Numbered from the stretch's first letter, positions 28,607-40,771 are shown. The stretch: 64,000 nt of DNA from Chlorobium phaeovibrioides (GCF_003968655.1 NZ_RXYK01000003.1:62001-126000); one strand, 5' to 3'. Notes: generated from the sequence alone by a model not told the origin. Numbers and translations are program-made.

Positions 28607-29662
28607 TCAGATGAGGCGGCGGAATGATGAGGCTTTGATGGCGGCAAAGACTGTTGAGCCAGCTGTTATCTGCATTTCATCTGCAGCTTTGCGGACAATT
28701 TCGGCTACAAGCTGCCTGTTGCCGGAGGTGAGTACGATGCCGACGCGGTTGTCGGCGCTGAAGGTTTCTTTTACCCGGCACTCCAGAAGGTTGCGTGCGC
28801 TGATGGCCTCGGGGTGTTTCTGGAAGAGGATGATGTCGCGCGAGGAGAGCTCGAAGAGTGCTGAAGAGCGACTGTTTCCGTCGGAGATGAGAAGGCGGCC
28901 CTCTCCCCAGCGGTAGGCGAAGAGCCCTCCTTCGGAAGTGGCTCCGTCGAGCTCAAGAAGGTTGACATACCCCCGCTGGCTTCGGGCCATGGTTTTTCGG
29001 GCAAGCTGGTCGGGGGTTGTTTCCTCGTTGAGACGGCCGCTCTGGAGTGTCAGGATGCGGTTCGACATGAGCTGCATTTCCACGACGGAGTGGGAGATGA
29101 AGATGCAGGGAATCCCGAACTGTTCGGTGACGCTCTTCAGATAGGGAATGATCTGGAAGCGGAGGCCGTCGTCAAGTGCCGAGAGCGGTTCGTCCATGAG
29201 GAGCATCCGGGGGCTGGCCAGGACTGCCCGGGCAAGGGCTACCCGCTGCTTTTCTCCGCCGGAGAGGTTGCGGACCCCGCGCTCCAGAAGTCCGTCGAGC
29301 TTGAGTACGGCAATGAGTTCGTCGGGGGTTACTTTACGGTGCTCTTTATTGCACCGGCGGTAGCCGTAGAAGAGGTTTCGTGATACCGAGAGATGTGGAA
29401 AGAGTGCTGCCTGCTGGAAGACGAGCCCTACCCGTCGGTGGCGTGGCCGGAGGTTGAGGTTTCGGCTGCTGCTGAAGAGGCAGTCGCTGTCAAGGAAAAT
29501 TTCCCCCCTGTCGGGATGCATGTGGCCTGAGAGCATGTGGACGAGCGTGGACTTTCCGCTGCCCGATTCACCGAAAATGCCTATCCGATTGTCGGTGATG
29601 TCGGCATTGATGTTGAAGTGAAAGTTTCCCAGCTGCTTTTCTGCTTCAATTCTGAGCCTCAT
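28607..29662 (-). CDS. modC: Molybdate ABC transporter ATP-binding protein
   Basis: A 351-residue protein: Walker [10 protein letters not shown] (about residues 33-41), ABC signature [14 protein letters not shown], Walker B LLMDEP, and a C-terminal Mop/TOBE-type domain (about residues 285-351) that binds oxyanion. It powers molybdate import with ModB and ModA. It overlaps modB by four bases, typical of translational coupling. Confidence 0.93.
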   Translation of the reverse strand: MRLRIEAEKQLGNFHFNINADITDNRIGIFGESGSGKSTLVHMLSGHMHPDRGEIFLDSDCLFSSSRNLNLRPRHRRVGLVFQQAALFPHLSVSRNLFYGYRRCNKEHRKVTPDELIAVLKLDGLLERGVRNLSGGEKQRVALARAVLASPRMLLMDEPLSALDDGLRFQIIPYLKSVTEQFGIPCIFISHSVVEMQLMSNRILTLQSGRLNEETTPDQLARKTMARSQRGYVNLLELDGATSEGGLFAYRWGEGRLLISDGNSRSSALFELSSRDIILFQKHPEAISARNLLECRVKETFSADNRVGIVLTSGNRQLVAEIVRKAADEMQITAGSTVFAAIKASSFRRLI

Positions 29663-30345
29663 CGTTCCCCCCTTTTTTCCACTGTTCCGGCAAGGTATTC
29701 ATGGACGAAGAGGACTACGACCGATATGGCCACGGAAACCAGGCAGAGCGACAGCGCCATGGCGGTGCTTGAGGGGGAGCTGGCATAGTCGTATATGGCC
29801 AGCGGGATGGTCTGGGTGAGGCCGGGGATGTTGCCGGCTACAATGATGGTGGCTCCGAATTCGCCGAGGCTGCGGGCGAACATGAGGGATGAACCAGCCA
29901 GAATGCCTTTGAGCGAGAGCGGCAGAATGACGGTTATGAGTGTGTCGAACCATGAGGATCCGAGGCTTTCAGCCGCCTGGATGAGCTGGCGGTTGATGGA
30001 GTCCATTCCGAGGCGTATGGAGCGGACCAGAAGGGGAAAGCCGACGGTTGCCGAGGCTATGACAGCTGCTTTCCAGGTAAAGATGAGCTGTATGCCGGCA
30101 TCGTTGAGCAGTGAGCCGGGCCATCCGTTTCTTCCCAGCATCAGGAGCAGAAAGTATCCGATGACTACCGGGGGAAGAGTGAGAGGAAGGTTGATGAAGA
30201 CCTCAAGCAGGATTTTCCCTCTGAAGGTTTTGAATGACAGCAGCCAGGCTACAGCAAACCCGAGGGGCGCGGAGAGCAGGGTTGCTGTGAGGGCAATCTG
30301 CAGAGAGAGCCGAATGGCCGTGATGTCTTCAGGGGTGAGCTGCAT
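29659..30345 (-). CDS. modB: Molybdate ABC transporter permease
   Basis: A 228-residue permease with about five or six membrane segments and the EAA loop EAA-like stretch QAAESLGSSWFDTLITVILP that contacts the ATPase. LPLTLPPVVIGYFLL near residue 55 is typical of ModB. It shares its first base region with the modA stop at 30345 and overlaps modC. Confidence 0.93.
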   Translation of the reverse strand: MQLTPEDITAIRLSLQIALTATLLSAPLGFAVAWLLSFKTFRGKILLEVFINLPLTLPPVVIGYFLLLMLGRNGWPGSLLNDAGIQLIFTWKAAVIASATVGFPLLVRSIRLGMDSINRQLIQAAESLGSSWFDTLITVILPLSLKGILAGSSLMFARSLGEFGATIIVAGNIPGLTQTIPLAIYDYASSPSSTAMALSLCLVSVAISVVVLFVHEYLAGTVEKRGER

Positions 30346-31118
30346 CAGTCTCCTGCTTCTTTTGTGACGAATCCGTAGGCGTTGAGAACCTTGTGTGCTG
30401 CCGGGCTTTCAAGGTAATTCAGGAAGTCGCGGGCTTCTGGATTGAGTGCGCCTTTCAGGGTGAGAGCCATCGGAAAGGTGATGGGAGTATGGAGGTTCTG
30501 CGGGACTTTAAAGCGTATGGTTGCTTGTTTTGCAAGGATTGCGTCGGTTCTGTAGACAAAGCCGCCGTCAACTTCGCCGAGTTCGGCGTACATCAGGCAT
30601 TCGCGTACATCTCTGGCCAGAATCAATTTCCCCTGCAGCTTCTTCTTCATGCCCGCGTTCGTGATGGCCTGCATGGCGTAGTCGCCAGCCGGGACGCTTT
30701 TGGGGCTGCCGATGGCGATCCGCTGCAGTTTTGCGAGATCCTCCATTGATGTTACCTGTATGGGAGTGGTGCCTGTAAAGACAATGGCGTTGCGGGCAAA
30801 TGGTTTTCTTGATGCAGGATCGAGAAGCTTTTTCTCTATAAGAAACTCCATCCATGTGGTGTTTGCTGATATGAAAATATCTGCAGGTGCTCCGTTGAGA
30901 ATCTGGCCGGCAAGAGCTCCGGAGGGGCCGTAGTTGGGGGTGATGGTGGTGTTCTGATGAGATGCATGATAGTTCTTGGCGATGTCGGTGAGGGCATCTT
31001 TCATGCCTGCCCCGGCAGATATCCTTACCTCTCCGGCGTTCAGCGGAGAGGTAGAGAAGATGAAGAGCATGAGGGCGGCCCTTATGCTGGCAAATGTGCG
31101 CTTCAGTCCGGATTTCAT
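30345..31118 (-). CDS. modA: Molybdate ABC transporter substrate-binding protein
   Basis: A 257-residue periplasmic binding protein with an N-terminal signal peptide (about residues 1-28, cut near LNAG). The mature part begins EVRISAGAGMKDALTDIA and has PNYGPSGALAGQI, where the Ser side chains bind the oxyanion, plus GEVDGGFVYRTDA near the C-terminus. It captures molybdate (or tungstate) and hands it to ModB. It overlaps modB and follows modD. Confidence 0.93.
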   Translation of the reverse strand: MKSGLKRTFASIRAALMLFIFSTSPLNAGEVRISAGAGMKDALTDIAKNYHASHQNTTITPNYGPSGALAGQILNGAPADIFISANTTWMEFLIEKKLLDPASRKPFARNAIVFTGTTPIQVTSMEDLAKLQRIAIGSPKSVPAGDYAMQAITNAGMKKKLQGKLILARDVRECLMYAELGEVDGGFVYRTDAILAKQATIRFKVPQNLHTPITFPMALTLKGALNPEARDFLNYLESPAAHKVLNAYGFVTKEAGD

Positions 31119-31135
31119 TGGCAGCGGCGGTTGGG

Positions 31136-31987
31136 TTACAGACGCTGCATTGCTGCGGCAATGTCTGAGGGTTTCCCGAAATAGACTGATGAAAGGACAA
31201 TGATGTCGATGCCTGTGGCGGCATAGGCGGCGGCGTTTTCCGGAGTGATTCCGCCGGCTGCCGATATTTTTATTCCTGGAGCAATTGCGCGTATTGCCTG
31301 CACCAATTCCGTGAGGGTTTCTGTAGAGAGTTTGTCAACCTGCACGACATCGGCTCCGGCCGATGCAATTTTCAGGGCTTCTTCAGGGCTGTCGGCTTCA
31401 ACAAGAATTTTGTGTTCCGGTGCCTTTCGTTTCATTACTGATATGGTGTCGAGAAATTGATCAATGCCGCCCAGAAACTCCGTGTGCTGGCGGAAGACCA
31501 GAATCGACTCCGAAAGGCCGAGACGGTGCGGTGTTGCTCCTCCCGCCATAATTGCCTTGATTGCGATTTTTTTCGTTCCGGGGAATGATTTTCTGGTGGT
31601 TGCAATGCTGATTCCAGGGTTTGTGCTTTGGGCATTCCTCACAATCCCCGCGGTTCGGGTTGCAATGCCCGACGCATACTCAAGCATGTTCAGCGCCGCC
31701 TTCCAGGCTGTGTGCAGAGCAGCAGCGGACCCTTCAGCCGACAGGAACAGTCTTCCTGCCCCTACGGCCGTACCGCTCGGGGTTGATTCAGTGACCCGGG
31801 CGCCGCAGCGTTCAAGAATGCGGGCGGCCTCTTCCGTACCCGAGAGAGTCGTCTCTTCACGGGTTGTAAAGGTGATTTGCCCATGTGTGTCGCCAATGCC
31901 GAGCAGGGTGGTTGTCATGTCGCCATAGGGGGCGTCCTCTTCAATGAAGCGCTCTATGTCGGAGTCAGGGAGAAGGAAAGGTATCAT
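31136..31987 (-). CDS. modD: ModD protein (quinolinate phosphoribosyltransferase-like)
   Basis: A 283-residue protein homologous to nicotinate-nucleotide pyrophosphorylase (NadC): EEDAPYGDMTT near residue 16, RKSFPGTKK-type anion site around residue 130, HKILVEADSPEEAL, and a C-terminal ISAAGGITPENAAAYA barrel motif. The RKSFPGTKK variant and the link with modABC mark it as ModD rather than NadC. Its reaction is not known. It is first in the molybdate operon, 17 bases before modA, and is preceded by a possible Mo-box. Confidence 0.85.
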   Translation of the reverse strand: MIPFLLPDSDIERFIEEDAPYGDMTTTLLGIGDTHGQITFTTREETTLSGTEEAARILERCGARVTESTPSGTAVGAGRLFLSAEGSAAALHTAWKAALNMLEYASGIATRTAGIVRNAQSTNPGISIATTRKSFPGTKKIAIKAIMAGGATPHRLGLSESILVFRQHTEFLGGIDQFLDTISVMKRKAPEHKILVEADSPEEALKIASAGADVVQVDKLSTETLTELVQAIRAIAPGIKISAAGGITPENAAAYAATGIDIIVLSSVYFGKPSDIAAAMQRL

Positions 31988-32101
31988 TATGGTGAATTCT
32001 GTCTGGTGATGAAAGAGGACTCTCTTTTAAAAAGTAAGGCTTGAAGGCGCTTCAGTGTTATTATTTTCTGATTTTAGCTCCATTTCCTTTCTTTGTGTAG
32101 C

Positions 32102-32125
32102 CGTTATGTTTATTTGAATATAGCG
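32102..32125 (-). promoter_or_regulatory. Putative molybdenum box (ModE operator) upstream of modD
   Basis: Half-sites CGTTATGTT (32102-32110) and AATATAGCG (32117-32125) are imperfect inverted repeats (7 of 9 match) around a six-base spacer. Total length, 24 bases, and the CGNTAT cores match the ModE operator of E. coli modA as I recall it. It lies 114 bases upstream of the modD start, in the region between mod and arsR. No modE gene is in the window. Confidence 0.55.
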
Positions 32126-32173
32126 AACCGGTGTTGGTTCTGAAAAGTTTCTTTACTGGATTGTTCGTTTTTT

Positions 32174-32207
32174 TTGCTTGTCTTGTTTTCTATCGTATAT
32201 TTACGAT
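32174..32207 (+). promoter_or_regulatory. arsR promoter with ArsR-type operator
   Basis: ATCGTATATTTACGAT at 32192-32207 is a 16-base inverted repeat (six-base arms ATCGTA/TACGAT). A -35-like TTGCTT (32174-32179) and a -10-like TATATT (32196-32201) with a 16-base spacer place the operator over the -10, where a repressor would block RNA polymerase. arsR starts at 32231. Confidence 0.6.
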
Positions 32208-32230
32208 GAACTAAACGGAGGAGAGAAAGA

Positions 32231-32566
32231 ATGCAGAGAACGCAGTCGGCAGTGCAGTACACTGAGGAAGAGGAGGCACTCGGCAGAATTGCCAAGGCTC
32301 TTGGCCATCCGGTGCGTGTGCGGATTCTTAAGCTGCTTCTTTCTGAGTCGTGCTGTTTTACTGGCCAATTGACCGATTTTATTCCGATGGCGCAGTCGAC
32401 CGTATCGCAGCACCTGAAGGTTCTCCTTGATTCGGGTCTGATTCAGGGTGAAATCAATCCGCCAAAGGTTCGTTACTGCATCAACAGAGAAAATTGGGTG
32501 AAGGCGGAAGGCTTGCTCAAGGTTTTTTTTGTTTCACCCGTTCATGATCGGTGTGAGTGTGGTTGA
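32231..32566 (+). CDS. arsR: ArsR-family metalloregulator
   Basis: A 111-residue winged-helix repressor: helices around ALGHPVRVRILKLL, recognition helix SQSTVSQHLKVL-like stretch (MAQSTVSQHLKVLL), and wing at about residues 75-85. Metal-ligand candidates are the vicinal C41-C42 in SESCC and the C-terminal C108 and C110 (CEC). The usual ELCVC motif is replaced by ESCC, so the As(III) site is not the classic one. It probably represses this operon until arsenite or antimonite binds. GGAGGAGAG precedes the ATG. Confidence 0.9.
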   Translation: MQRTQSAVQYTEEEEALGRIAKALGHPVRVRILKLLLSESCCFTGQLTDFIPMAQSTVSQHLKVLLDSGLIQGEINPPKVRYCINRENWVKAEGLLKVFFVSPVHDRCECG

Positions 32567-32581
32567 TTATTGTTTTTACTG

Positions 32582-32597
32582 ATCGTTTATTTGCGAT
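32582..32597 (+). promoter_or_regulatory. Second ArsR-type operator, before the thioredoxin-like gene
   Basis: ATCGTTTATTTGCGAT matches the site before arsR at 14 of 16 bases. A -35-like TTGATT (32563-32568) and a -10-like TTTATT (32586-32591) with a 17-base spacer suggest a second promoter under the same repressor, for the genes downstream of arsR. Confidence 0.55.
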
Positions 32598-32615
32598 AAA
32601 CAAAAGGAGAAGAGT

Positions 32616-32909
32616 ATGCTGCGGGTTAAAATTCTTGGAACGGGATGTGCGAAGTGTGGCCAGCTTGCTGACACGGTGCGGGCGGTAATTGCTGCAGATG
32701 GAATAGCTGCGGAGGTTGAAAAGGTTCAGGATATGCAGGAGATCATCTCCTACAATGTTCTTTCTACTCCGGCACTTGTCGTTGATGGAGCGGTTTGCTG
32801 TGCCGGCCGTGTTCCTTCTGCTGAAGAAATCCGTTCAATGCTTGCTCCCCGGACGCGGGGTTGCTGCTGCAAGGGTTCTTCAGGCGCATCGGGTTCATCC
32901 TGCTGTTAA
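32616..32909 (+). CDS. Small thioredoxin/glutaredoxin-like protein with Cys-rich tail
   Basis: A 97-residue protein of the single-domain thioredoxin-like group (redox-active disulfide protein 2 type, MTH895-like). The redox motif is CAKC (C11-C14) after strand VKILGTG, with a cis-Pro in STPALVVDG. The last 20 residues hold a CCC and a CC with Gly/Ser between, a likely flexible metal- or As(III)-binding tail. It is common for such proteins to sit between arsR and a DUF318 permease. AAAGGAGAAGAG precedes the ATG. Confidence 0.85.
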   Translation: MLRVKILGTGCAKCGQLADTVRAVIAADGIAAEVEKVQDMQEIISYNVLSTPALVVDGAVCCAGRVPSAEEIRSMLAPRTRGCCCKGSSGASGSSCC

Positions 32910-32921
32910 AGGGGGATGAAT

Positions 32922-33947
32922 ATGAACCAGTCGGTAAGGTGGTGGGGAGGATTTCTTTTGGCTGCGCTCTTGTGGGTGTTTGTGTATGGGCGGCTTGAAG
33001 GCTTTGCTGAAGTCCTTGTTTCGTCGGTTGGGCTTTCGCGGGCTCTTCCCTTTGGCGAGGCGCTCTATTTTTTCATCTATGAGGTTCCCAAGGTGCTGCT
33101 GCTTCTTACGGCAGTTGTGTTTGTGATGGGGGTGGTGCATACCTTTGTTTCGCCCGAACGGACAAGAGCGATGCTTTCGGGACGCAAGAGAGGCGCTGGC
33201 AACATGCTTGCTGCCGCACTGGGTATTGTTACTCCATTCTGCTCCTGTTCGGCGGTTCCTCTTTTCATCGGGTTCCTTCAGGCGGGTGTGCCGCTCGGGG
33301 TAACATTCTCGTTTCTCATTTCTGCTCCGATGGTCAATGAGGTAGCTCTTGCACTCCTTTTCGGCATGTTCGGCTGGAAGGTTGCTCTGCTCTATATGTT
33401 TATGGGTCTTGCGGTTGCTGTTCTTTCCGGCATGGTGATAGGGCGGATGAACATGGAGCGGCATCTTGAGGAGTGGGTGCAGAAACTGCAGGGGAGTGCC
33501 GGGCCCGGCAGCGCCGTTCCTCTGGCAATGGTGTGGCCCGGGCGCATGCGTGAGGGTTTGGTGCATGTGAAGGAAATCGTGGGTAGGGTGTGGGTGTTCA
33601 TTGTGCTTGGCGTTGGGCTTGGTGCAGGCATACACGGTTATGTGCCTGAAAACTTCATGGCTTCGCTTATGGGCCGTGAAGTATGGTGGTCGGTTCCTGC
33701 TGCGGTTCTCATAGGGGTTCCCATGTATTCCAATGCGGCCGGAATCATTCCTGTTGTGCAGGCTCTGCTTGGCAAGGGGGCTGCTCTGGGTACCGTGATG
33801 GCTTTCATGATGAGTGTCATTGCCCTGTCGGCTCCTGAAATGATCATTCTCCGCAAAGTGCTCCGGCCGCGCCTGATAGCTGTTTTTGCGGGTGTTGTGG
33901 CTTCGGGCATCATGCTTGTGGGCTTTGTGTTCAACCTTGTTCTGTAA
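32922..33947 (+). CDS. DUF318/ArsP-like permease
   Basis: A 341-residue inner-membrane protein with about eight to ten membrane segments in two related halves. The signature TPFCSCSAVPLFIGFLQAG, followed by SFLISAPMVNEVAL, defines the DUF318 permease family; one member, ArsP, exports methylated trivalent arsenicals and the Cys pair here fits. I chose the ATG at 32922 because AGGGGG lies six bases before it; the ATG at 32916 overlaps that purine run. It lies between the thioredoxin-like gene and arsC. Confidence 0.82.
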   Translation: MNQSVRWWGGFLLAALLWVFVYGRLEGFAEVLVSSVGLSRALPFGEALYFFIYEVPKVLLLLTAVVFVMGVVHTFVSPERTRAMLSGRKRGAGNMLAAALGIVTPFCSCSAVPLFIGFLQAGVPLGVTFSFLISAPMVNEVALALLFGMFGWKVALLYMFMGLAVAVLSGMVIGRMNMERHLEEWVQKLQGSAGPGSAVPLAMVWPGRMREGLVHVKEIVGRVWVFIVLGVGLGAGIHGYVPENFMASLMGREVWWSVPAAVLIGVPMYSNAAGIIPVVQALLGKGAALGTVMAFMMSVIALSAPEMIILRKVLRPRLIAVFAGVVASGIMLVGFVFNLVL

Positions 33948-33987
33948 TCTGCTTCTGGCTTTTTCAACTCAAACTACTCTTGACACC

Positions 33988-34422
33988 ATGAATACTTCAG
34001 TGCTTGTGCTCTGCACGGGAAATTCCTGCCGAAGCCAGATGGCTGAGGGGTTTCTCCATTCGTTCGATCCTTCGCTGGAGGTCTTTTCGGCCGGGACCGA
34101 GCCTTCCGGGGCCCTGCATCCGCTGGCGGTAAAGGTAATGGCGGAAGAGGGCGTGGACATCGCCGCCAATAGCCCCAAAAGTGTGGAGCTTTTTCTGGGT
34201 CGGCCGTTTGACTGGGTTGTGACGGTCTGCGACGGGGCGAAAGAGTCCTGCCCGGTGTTTACGGGACAGGTCGGTCACCGTCTTCATATTGGGTTTGAGG
34301 ATCCGGCTGAGGCTGTGGGCACCCATGAGGAGCAGCTTCGGGTGTTCCGCCGGGTGCGTGATGGAATAAAAAAGCAGTTCGGAGAGTTTTATCGGCAGAA
34401 TATCAAAGGAGGGATATCATGA
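33988..34422 (+). CDS. arsC: Arsenate reductase, thioredoxin-coupled LMW-PTPase type
   Basis: From the ATG at 33988 the protein has 144 residues. The phosphatase loop C9-TGNSC-R15 holds the nucleophile C9; C81 and C88 in [14 protein letters not shown] form the relay pair, with the same spacing as Staphylococcus pI258 ArsC (10, 82, 89). It reduces As(V) to As(III), using thioredoxin to recycle the disulfide. The upstream in-frame extension to 33886 overlaps the permease and is not expected to be translated. The stop overlaps the acr3 start (ATGA). Confidence 0.93.
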   Translation: MNTSVLVLCTGNSCRSQMAEGFLHSFDPSLEVFSAGTEPSGALHPLAVKVMAEEGVDIAANSPKSVELFLGRPFDWVVTVCDGAKESCPVFTGQVGHRLHIGFEDPAEAVGTHEEQLRVFRRVRDGIKKQFGEFYRQNIKGGIS

Positions 34423-35477
34423 CGAAACCGCTCGACCGGCTTTCATTTCTTGACCGGTATCTTACGCTCTGGATTTTTGCAGCCATGGCCGCCGGGGTTC
34501 TTTCGGGTTGGTTTTTCCCTTCAATTCCCGATTTCTGGAGCCGATTCCAGACGGGAACAACCAATATTCCCATTGCCATCGGACTTATTGTCATGATGTA
34601 TCCTCCGTTGGCAAAAGTGCGGTACGAAGAGCTCGGAGATGTGTTCCGCAATCGGAAAGTGCTTGCTCTTTCCCTCCTCTTGAATTGGATTGTCGGCCCC
34701 CTTCTCATGTTTGTTCTTGCGGTGCTGTTCCTGTCGGGCATGCCGCACTATATGGCGGGACTGATTCTGATAGGGCTGTCGCGATGCATTGCCATGGTGA
34801 TTGTATGGAACGATCTTGCGGGTGGAGACAGGGAATATGCGGCCGGTCTGGTGGCTTTCAATTCCATTTTCCAGATACTCTTTTTCCCGCTCTATGCATG
34901 GTTTTTCATCTCTGTGCTGCCGGGATGGCTTGGTCTGTCGTCGTTCTCCGTCAGTATCACTATAGCTGAAATTGCCACTTCAGTATTCATCTATCTGGGC
35001 ATTCCATTCATCGCGGGATTTCTGACACGGTTTATTCTGCTTCGTATGAAGGGAGCTGAATGGTATGAGGAGGTCTTTACGAAACGAATCAGTCCGCTGA
35101 CGCTTGTGGCTCTGCTGTTTACCATTGTGGTGATGTTTTCACTCAAAGGAAGCCATATCCTCGCCATTCCTTTTGATGTTGTCCGCATTGCCGTTCCTCT
35201 GTTGATCTATTTCGTTGTCATGTTTATGGTTTCGTTTTTTCTCGGCCGGAAAGCCGGGGCGAACTATCCACAAACAGCGACTCTTTCCTTTACTGCAGCA
35301 AGCAACAATTTTGAGCTGGCCATTGCGGTGGCTGTGGCGGTGTTCGGTATCAGCTCCCCTGAAGCGTTTGCCGCTGTTATCGGGCCTCTGGTCGAGGTGC
35401 CTGTGCTCATCGGTCTTGTCCAGGTCTCTCTCTGGCTTCGCGGCAGGATGTTCCGTGGAGTGGTGCAGGCAGGCTGA
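34419..35477 (+). CDS. acr3: ACR3-type arsenite efflux transporter
   Basis: A 352-residue protein with ten predicted membrane segments. The essential cysteine C123 lies in [14 protein letters not shown] (fourth segment) and the conserved acidic residue E299 in [12 protein letters not shown]. It expels As(III) (and possibly Sb(III)) in exchange for protons. Translation is coupled to arsC by a four-base overlap. It is the last gene of the operon, followed by a 131-base gap to the lolD-like gene. Confidence 0.94.
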   Translation: MTKPLDRLSFLDRYLTLWIFAAMAAGVLSGWFFPSIPDFWSRFQTGTTNIPIAIGLIVMMYPPLAKVRYEELGDVFRNRKVLALSLLLNWIVGPLLMFVLAVLFLSGMPHYMAGLILIGLSRCIAMVIVWNDLAGGDREYAAGLVAFNSIFQILFFPLYAWFFISVLPGWLGLSSFSVSITIAEIATSVFIYLGIPFIAGFLTRFILLRMKGAEWYEEVFTKRISPLTLVALLFTIVVMFSLKGSHILAIPFDVVRIAVPLLIYFVVMFMVSFFLGRKAGANYPQTATLSFTAASNNFELAIAVAVAVFGISSPEAFAAVIGPLVEVPVLIGLVQVSLWLRGRMFRGVVQAG

Positions 35478-35608
35478 ATGAGGATGGGTGTTCCCATCAG
35501 TCATTTTTTGTTTGTATCTTCCTGCCTGAGCGGTACTGCGGGCGAATTCTCTTTGCACCAGGCCGCCAAGGGAGGAAGATGCAGGCTTTTGAACAATTGA
35601 AGTGAGTG

Positions 35609-36322
35609 ATGGCTGAAGAAATTCTCCGCCTTGATCATATCCGCAAGGAACTTGAGTTGTCGCGCGATGTGCGACAGACCATCATTCCGAACCTTTCTCT
35701 TGAAATCAACGCAGGTGAGTTTGTCTCCATTACCGGGCCGTCGGGTTCGGGCAAGTCAACGCTCCTCTATATCATGGGCGGGCTCGACAAACCTACCTCA
35801 GGTCGGGTGTGGCTTTCGGGTGAGGATATCACTGAAAAGAACGAGACTGAGATGACCCGCATCCGCAACAGTAATATCGGGTTCATCTACCAGTTCCATT
35901 TTCTTCTTCCGGAGTTCAATGCCCTTGAAAATGTGAGCATGCCGATGATGATCAGCGGAGGGTTCTCACGAAAGGAAATCAGGGAGCGGGCTATGGAACT
36001 GCTTGCCATGGTGGAGCTTACCGAGAAGCACGCCAACCGGCCGAGCCAGCTTTCAGGCGGTCAGCAGCAGCGGGTTGCCATTGCCCGGGCGCTTGCCAAC
36101 AATCCGAAAGTGCTGCTTGGCGACGAGCCGACCGGCAACCTCGACTCTCGTTCGGCCGATAATGTCTACCAGCTTTTTGACCGGTTGAACCGGGAGCTCT
36201 CGCAGACGGTTGTTGTTGTGACCCATGATGAGGATTTTGCCAACAGGGCGGGACGTAGGATCCATCTGGTTGATGGAAAAATAGAGAGTGACAGGACGCT
36301 TTCGGAACGCAGAACATTTTGA
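35609..36322 (+). CDS. LolD-like ABC transporter ATPase
   Basis: A 237-residue ATPase of the LolD/MacB/FtsE group: Walker [11 protein letters not shown]-loop [21 protein letters not shown] (broken by Phe in place of the usual sequence), signature [15 protein letters not shown], Walker B LLGDEP. The QFHxLLPEFxxxENV wording is characteristic of LolD, which extracts lipoproteins from the inner membrane. No permease is adjacent, so MacB-type roles cannot be excluded. It starts at the ATG after an overlapping GTG and lies 13 bases before cruA. Confidence 0.8.
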   Translation: MAEEILRLDHIRKELELSRDVRQTIIPNLSLEINAGEFVSITGPSGSGKSTLLYIMGGLDKPTSGRVWLSGEDITEKNETEMTRIRNSNIGFIYQFHFLLPEFNALENVSMPMMISGGFSRKEIRERAMELLAMVELTEKHANRPSQLSGGQQQRVAIARALANNPKVLLGDEPTGNLDSRSADNVYQLFDRLNRELSQTVVVVTHDEDFANRAGRRIHLVDGKIESDRTLSERRTF

Positions 36323-36335
36323 CCTCATTTTCGTT

Positions 36336-39912
<3,577 letters not shown>

Positions 39913-39949
39913 CTAACCAGTTATAATAAAGCAACTAAGAGTTTTGGAG

Positions 39950-40015
39950 AGTTGGGGACACTCATGACTGAGTGTACTTGTGAATAAGTACACTCAGTCA
40001 TGAGTGTCCCCAACT
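39950..40015. repeat. Palindromic REPIN-like element, copy 2
   Basis: Thirty-base perfect arms (39950-39979 and 39986-40015) around a six-base loop GTGAAT, between the convergent ligA and menG genes. Arm sequence is identical to the inner 30 bases of copy 1 and to copy 3, and the loop is the same as in copy 3. A degenerate GAGTTTTGG lies outside its left arm. Ten bases separate it from the menG stop. Confidence 0.85.
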
Positions 40016-40024
40016 TTTGTGTTG

Positions 40025-40771
40025 TTATTTGCGGGCGATGTAGAGGATGGAGGTTTCAAATGTCATTGGGCGGTACTCTGCTGCACTGAAGCCGGCTTTT
40101 TTGAGGATGGCGGTGAATGCTTCGGCCTGGGGGAACTGCTCAACCGAGTGGGGGAGGTAGTCGTAGGCGAAGGTGGATTTGCTGAAGAGGCCTGCTATTT
40201 TCGGGAGCACTTTTTTGAAGTAGATGAGGTAAAGCTTTTTGAGTATGGCGGCTCTCGGAATCATTGGCTCAATGATGAGGGCGCTGCCTCCAGGTTTGAG
40301 GACGCGGTGGAATTCCTGCATGCCTTTTTCCAGGTCTTCAAAATTGCGGACGCCGAAGCCTGCTGAGACGATGTCGAAGCTTGCGTCTTTGAATGGGAGT
40401 GCTTCTGCGTAGCCTTCGTGAAAGGTGATGCCGGGGTATTTTTTTCGGGCTATGGCGAGCATTTGGGGCGAGAGGTCGAGTGCGGTGACTGTTGCTCCGG
40501 GTATTTTTCCCATTGCGGCTGCCAGGTCGCCGGTGCCGGTTGCTACATCGAGAATGCTTGGGGCGGGCGTCTTTTCGGTGAGCTTTTTCGCCCGTGCTGT
40601 GGCTGCGGCCCGCCAGTAGTTGTCTATGCCAAGGCTCAGCAGGTGGTTGAGGAAGTCGTAAGTGGGGGCGACTTCGTCAAACATCTGCTGGATGCCGGTT
40701 CGCGATTTAGTGAGGTTCAGTTTTTTTGCTGTTTCCTCTGGCTGGGCCGATCGGTCAGTGTTTTTTTCCAT
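40025..40771 (-). CDS. menG: Demethylmenaquinone methyltransferase
   Basis: From the ATG at 40771 the 248-residue SAM-dependent protein matches UbiE/MenG length. Motif I is [29 protein letters not shown] and [13 protein letters not shown] are the later family signatures. It methylates demethylmenaquinone to menaquinone, the quinone that feeds the bc complex here. The frame is open up to a TTG at 40921 within hisI, but that part is low-complexity and unlike the family. It overlaps the end of hisI by 17 bases. Confidence 0.94.
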   Translation of the reverse strand: MEKNTDRSAQPEETAKKLNLTKSRTGIQQMFDEVAPTYDFLNHLLSLGIDNYWRAAATARAKKLTEKTPAPSILDVATGTGDLAAAMGKIPGATVTALDLSPQMLAIARKKYPGITFHEGYAEALPFKDASFDIVSAGFGVRNFEDLEKGMQEFHRVLKPGGSALIIEPMIPRAAILKKLYLIYFKKVLPKIAGLFSKSTFAYDYLPHSVEQFPQAEAFTAILKKAGFSAAEYRPMTFETSILYIARK

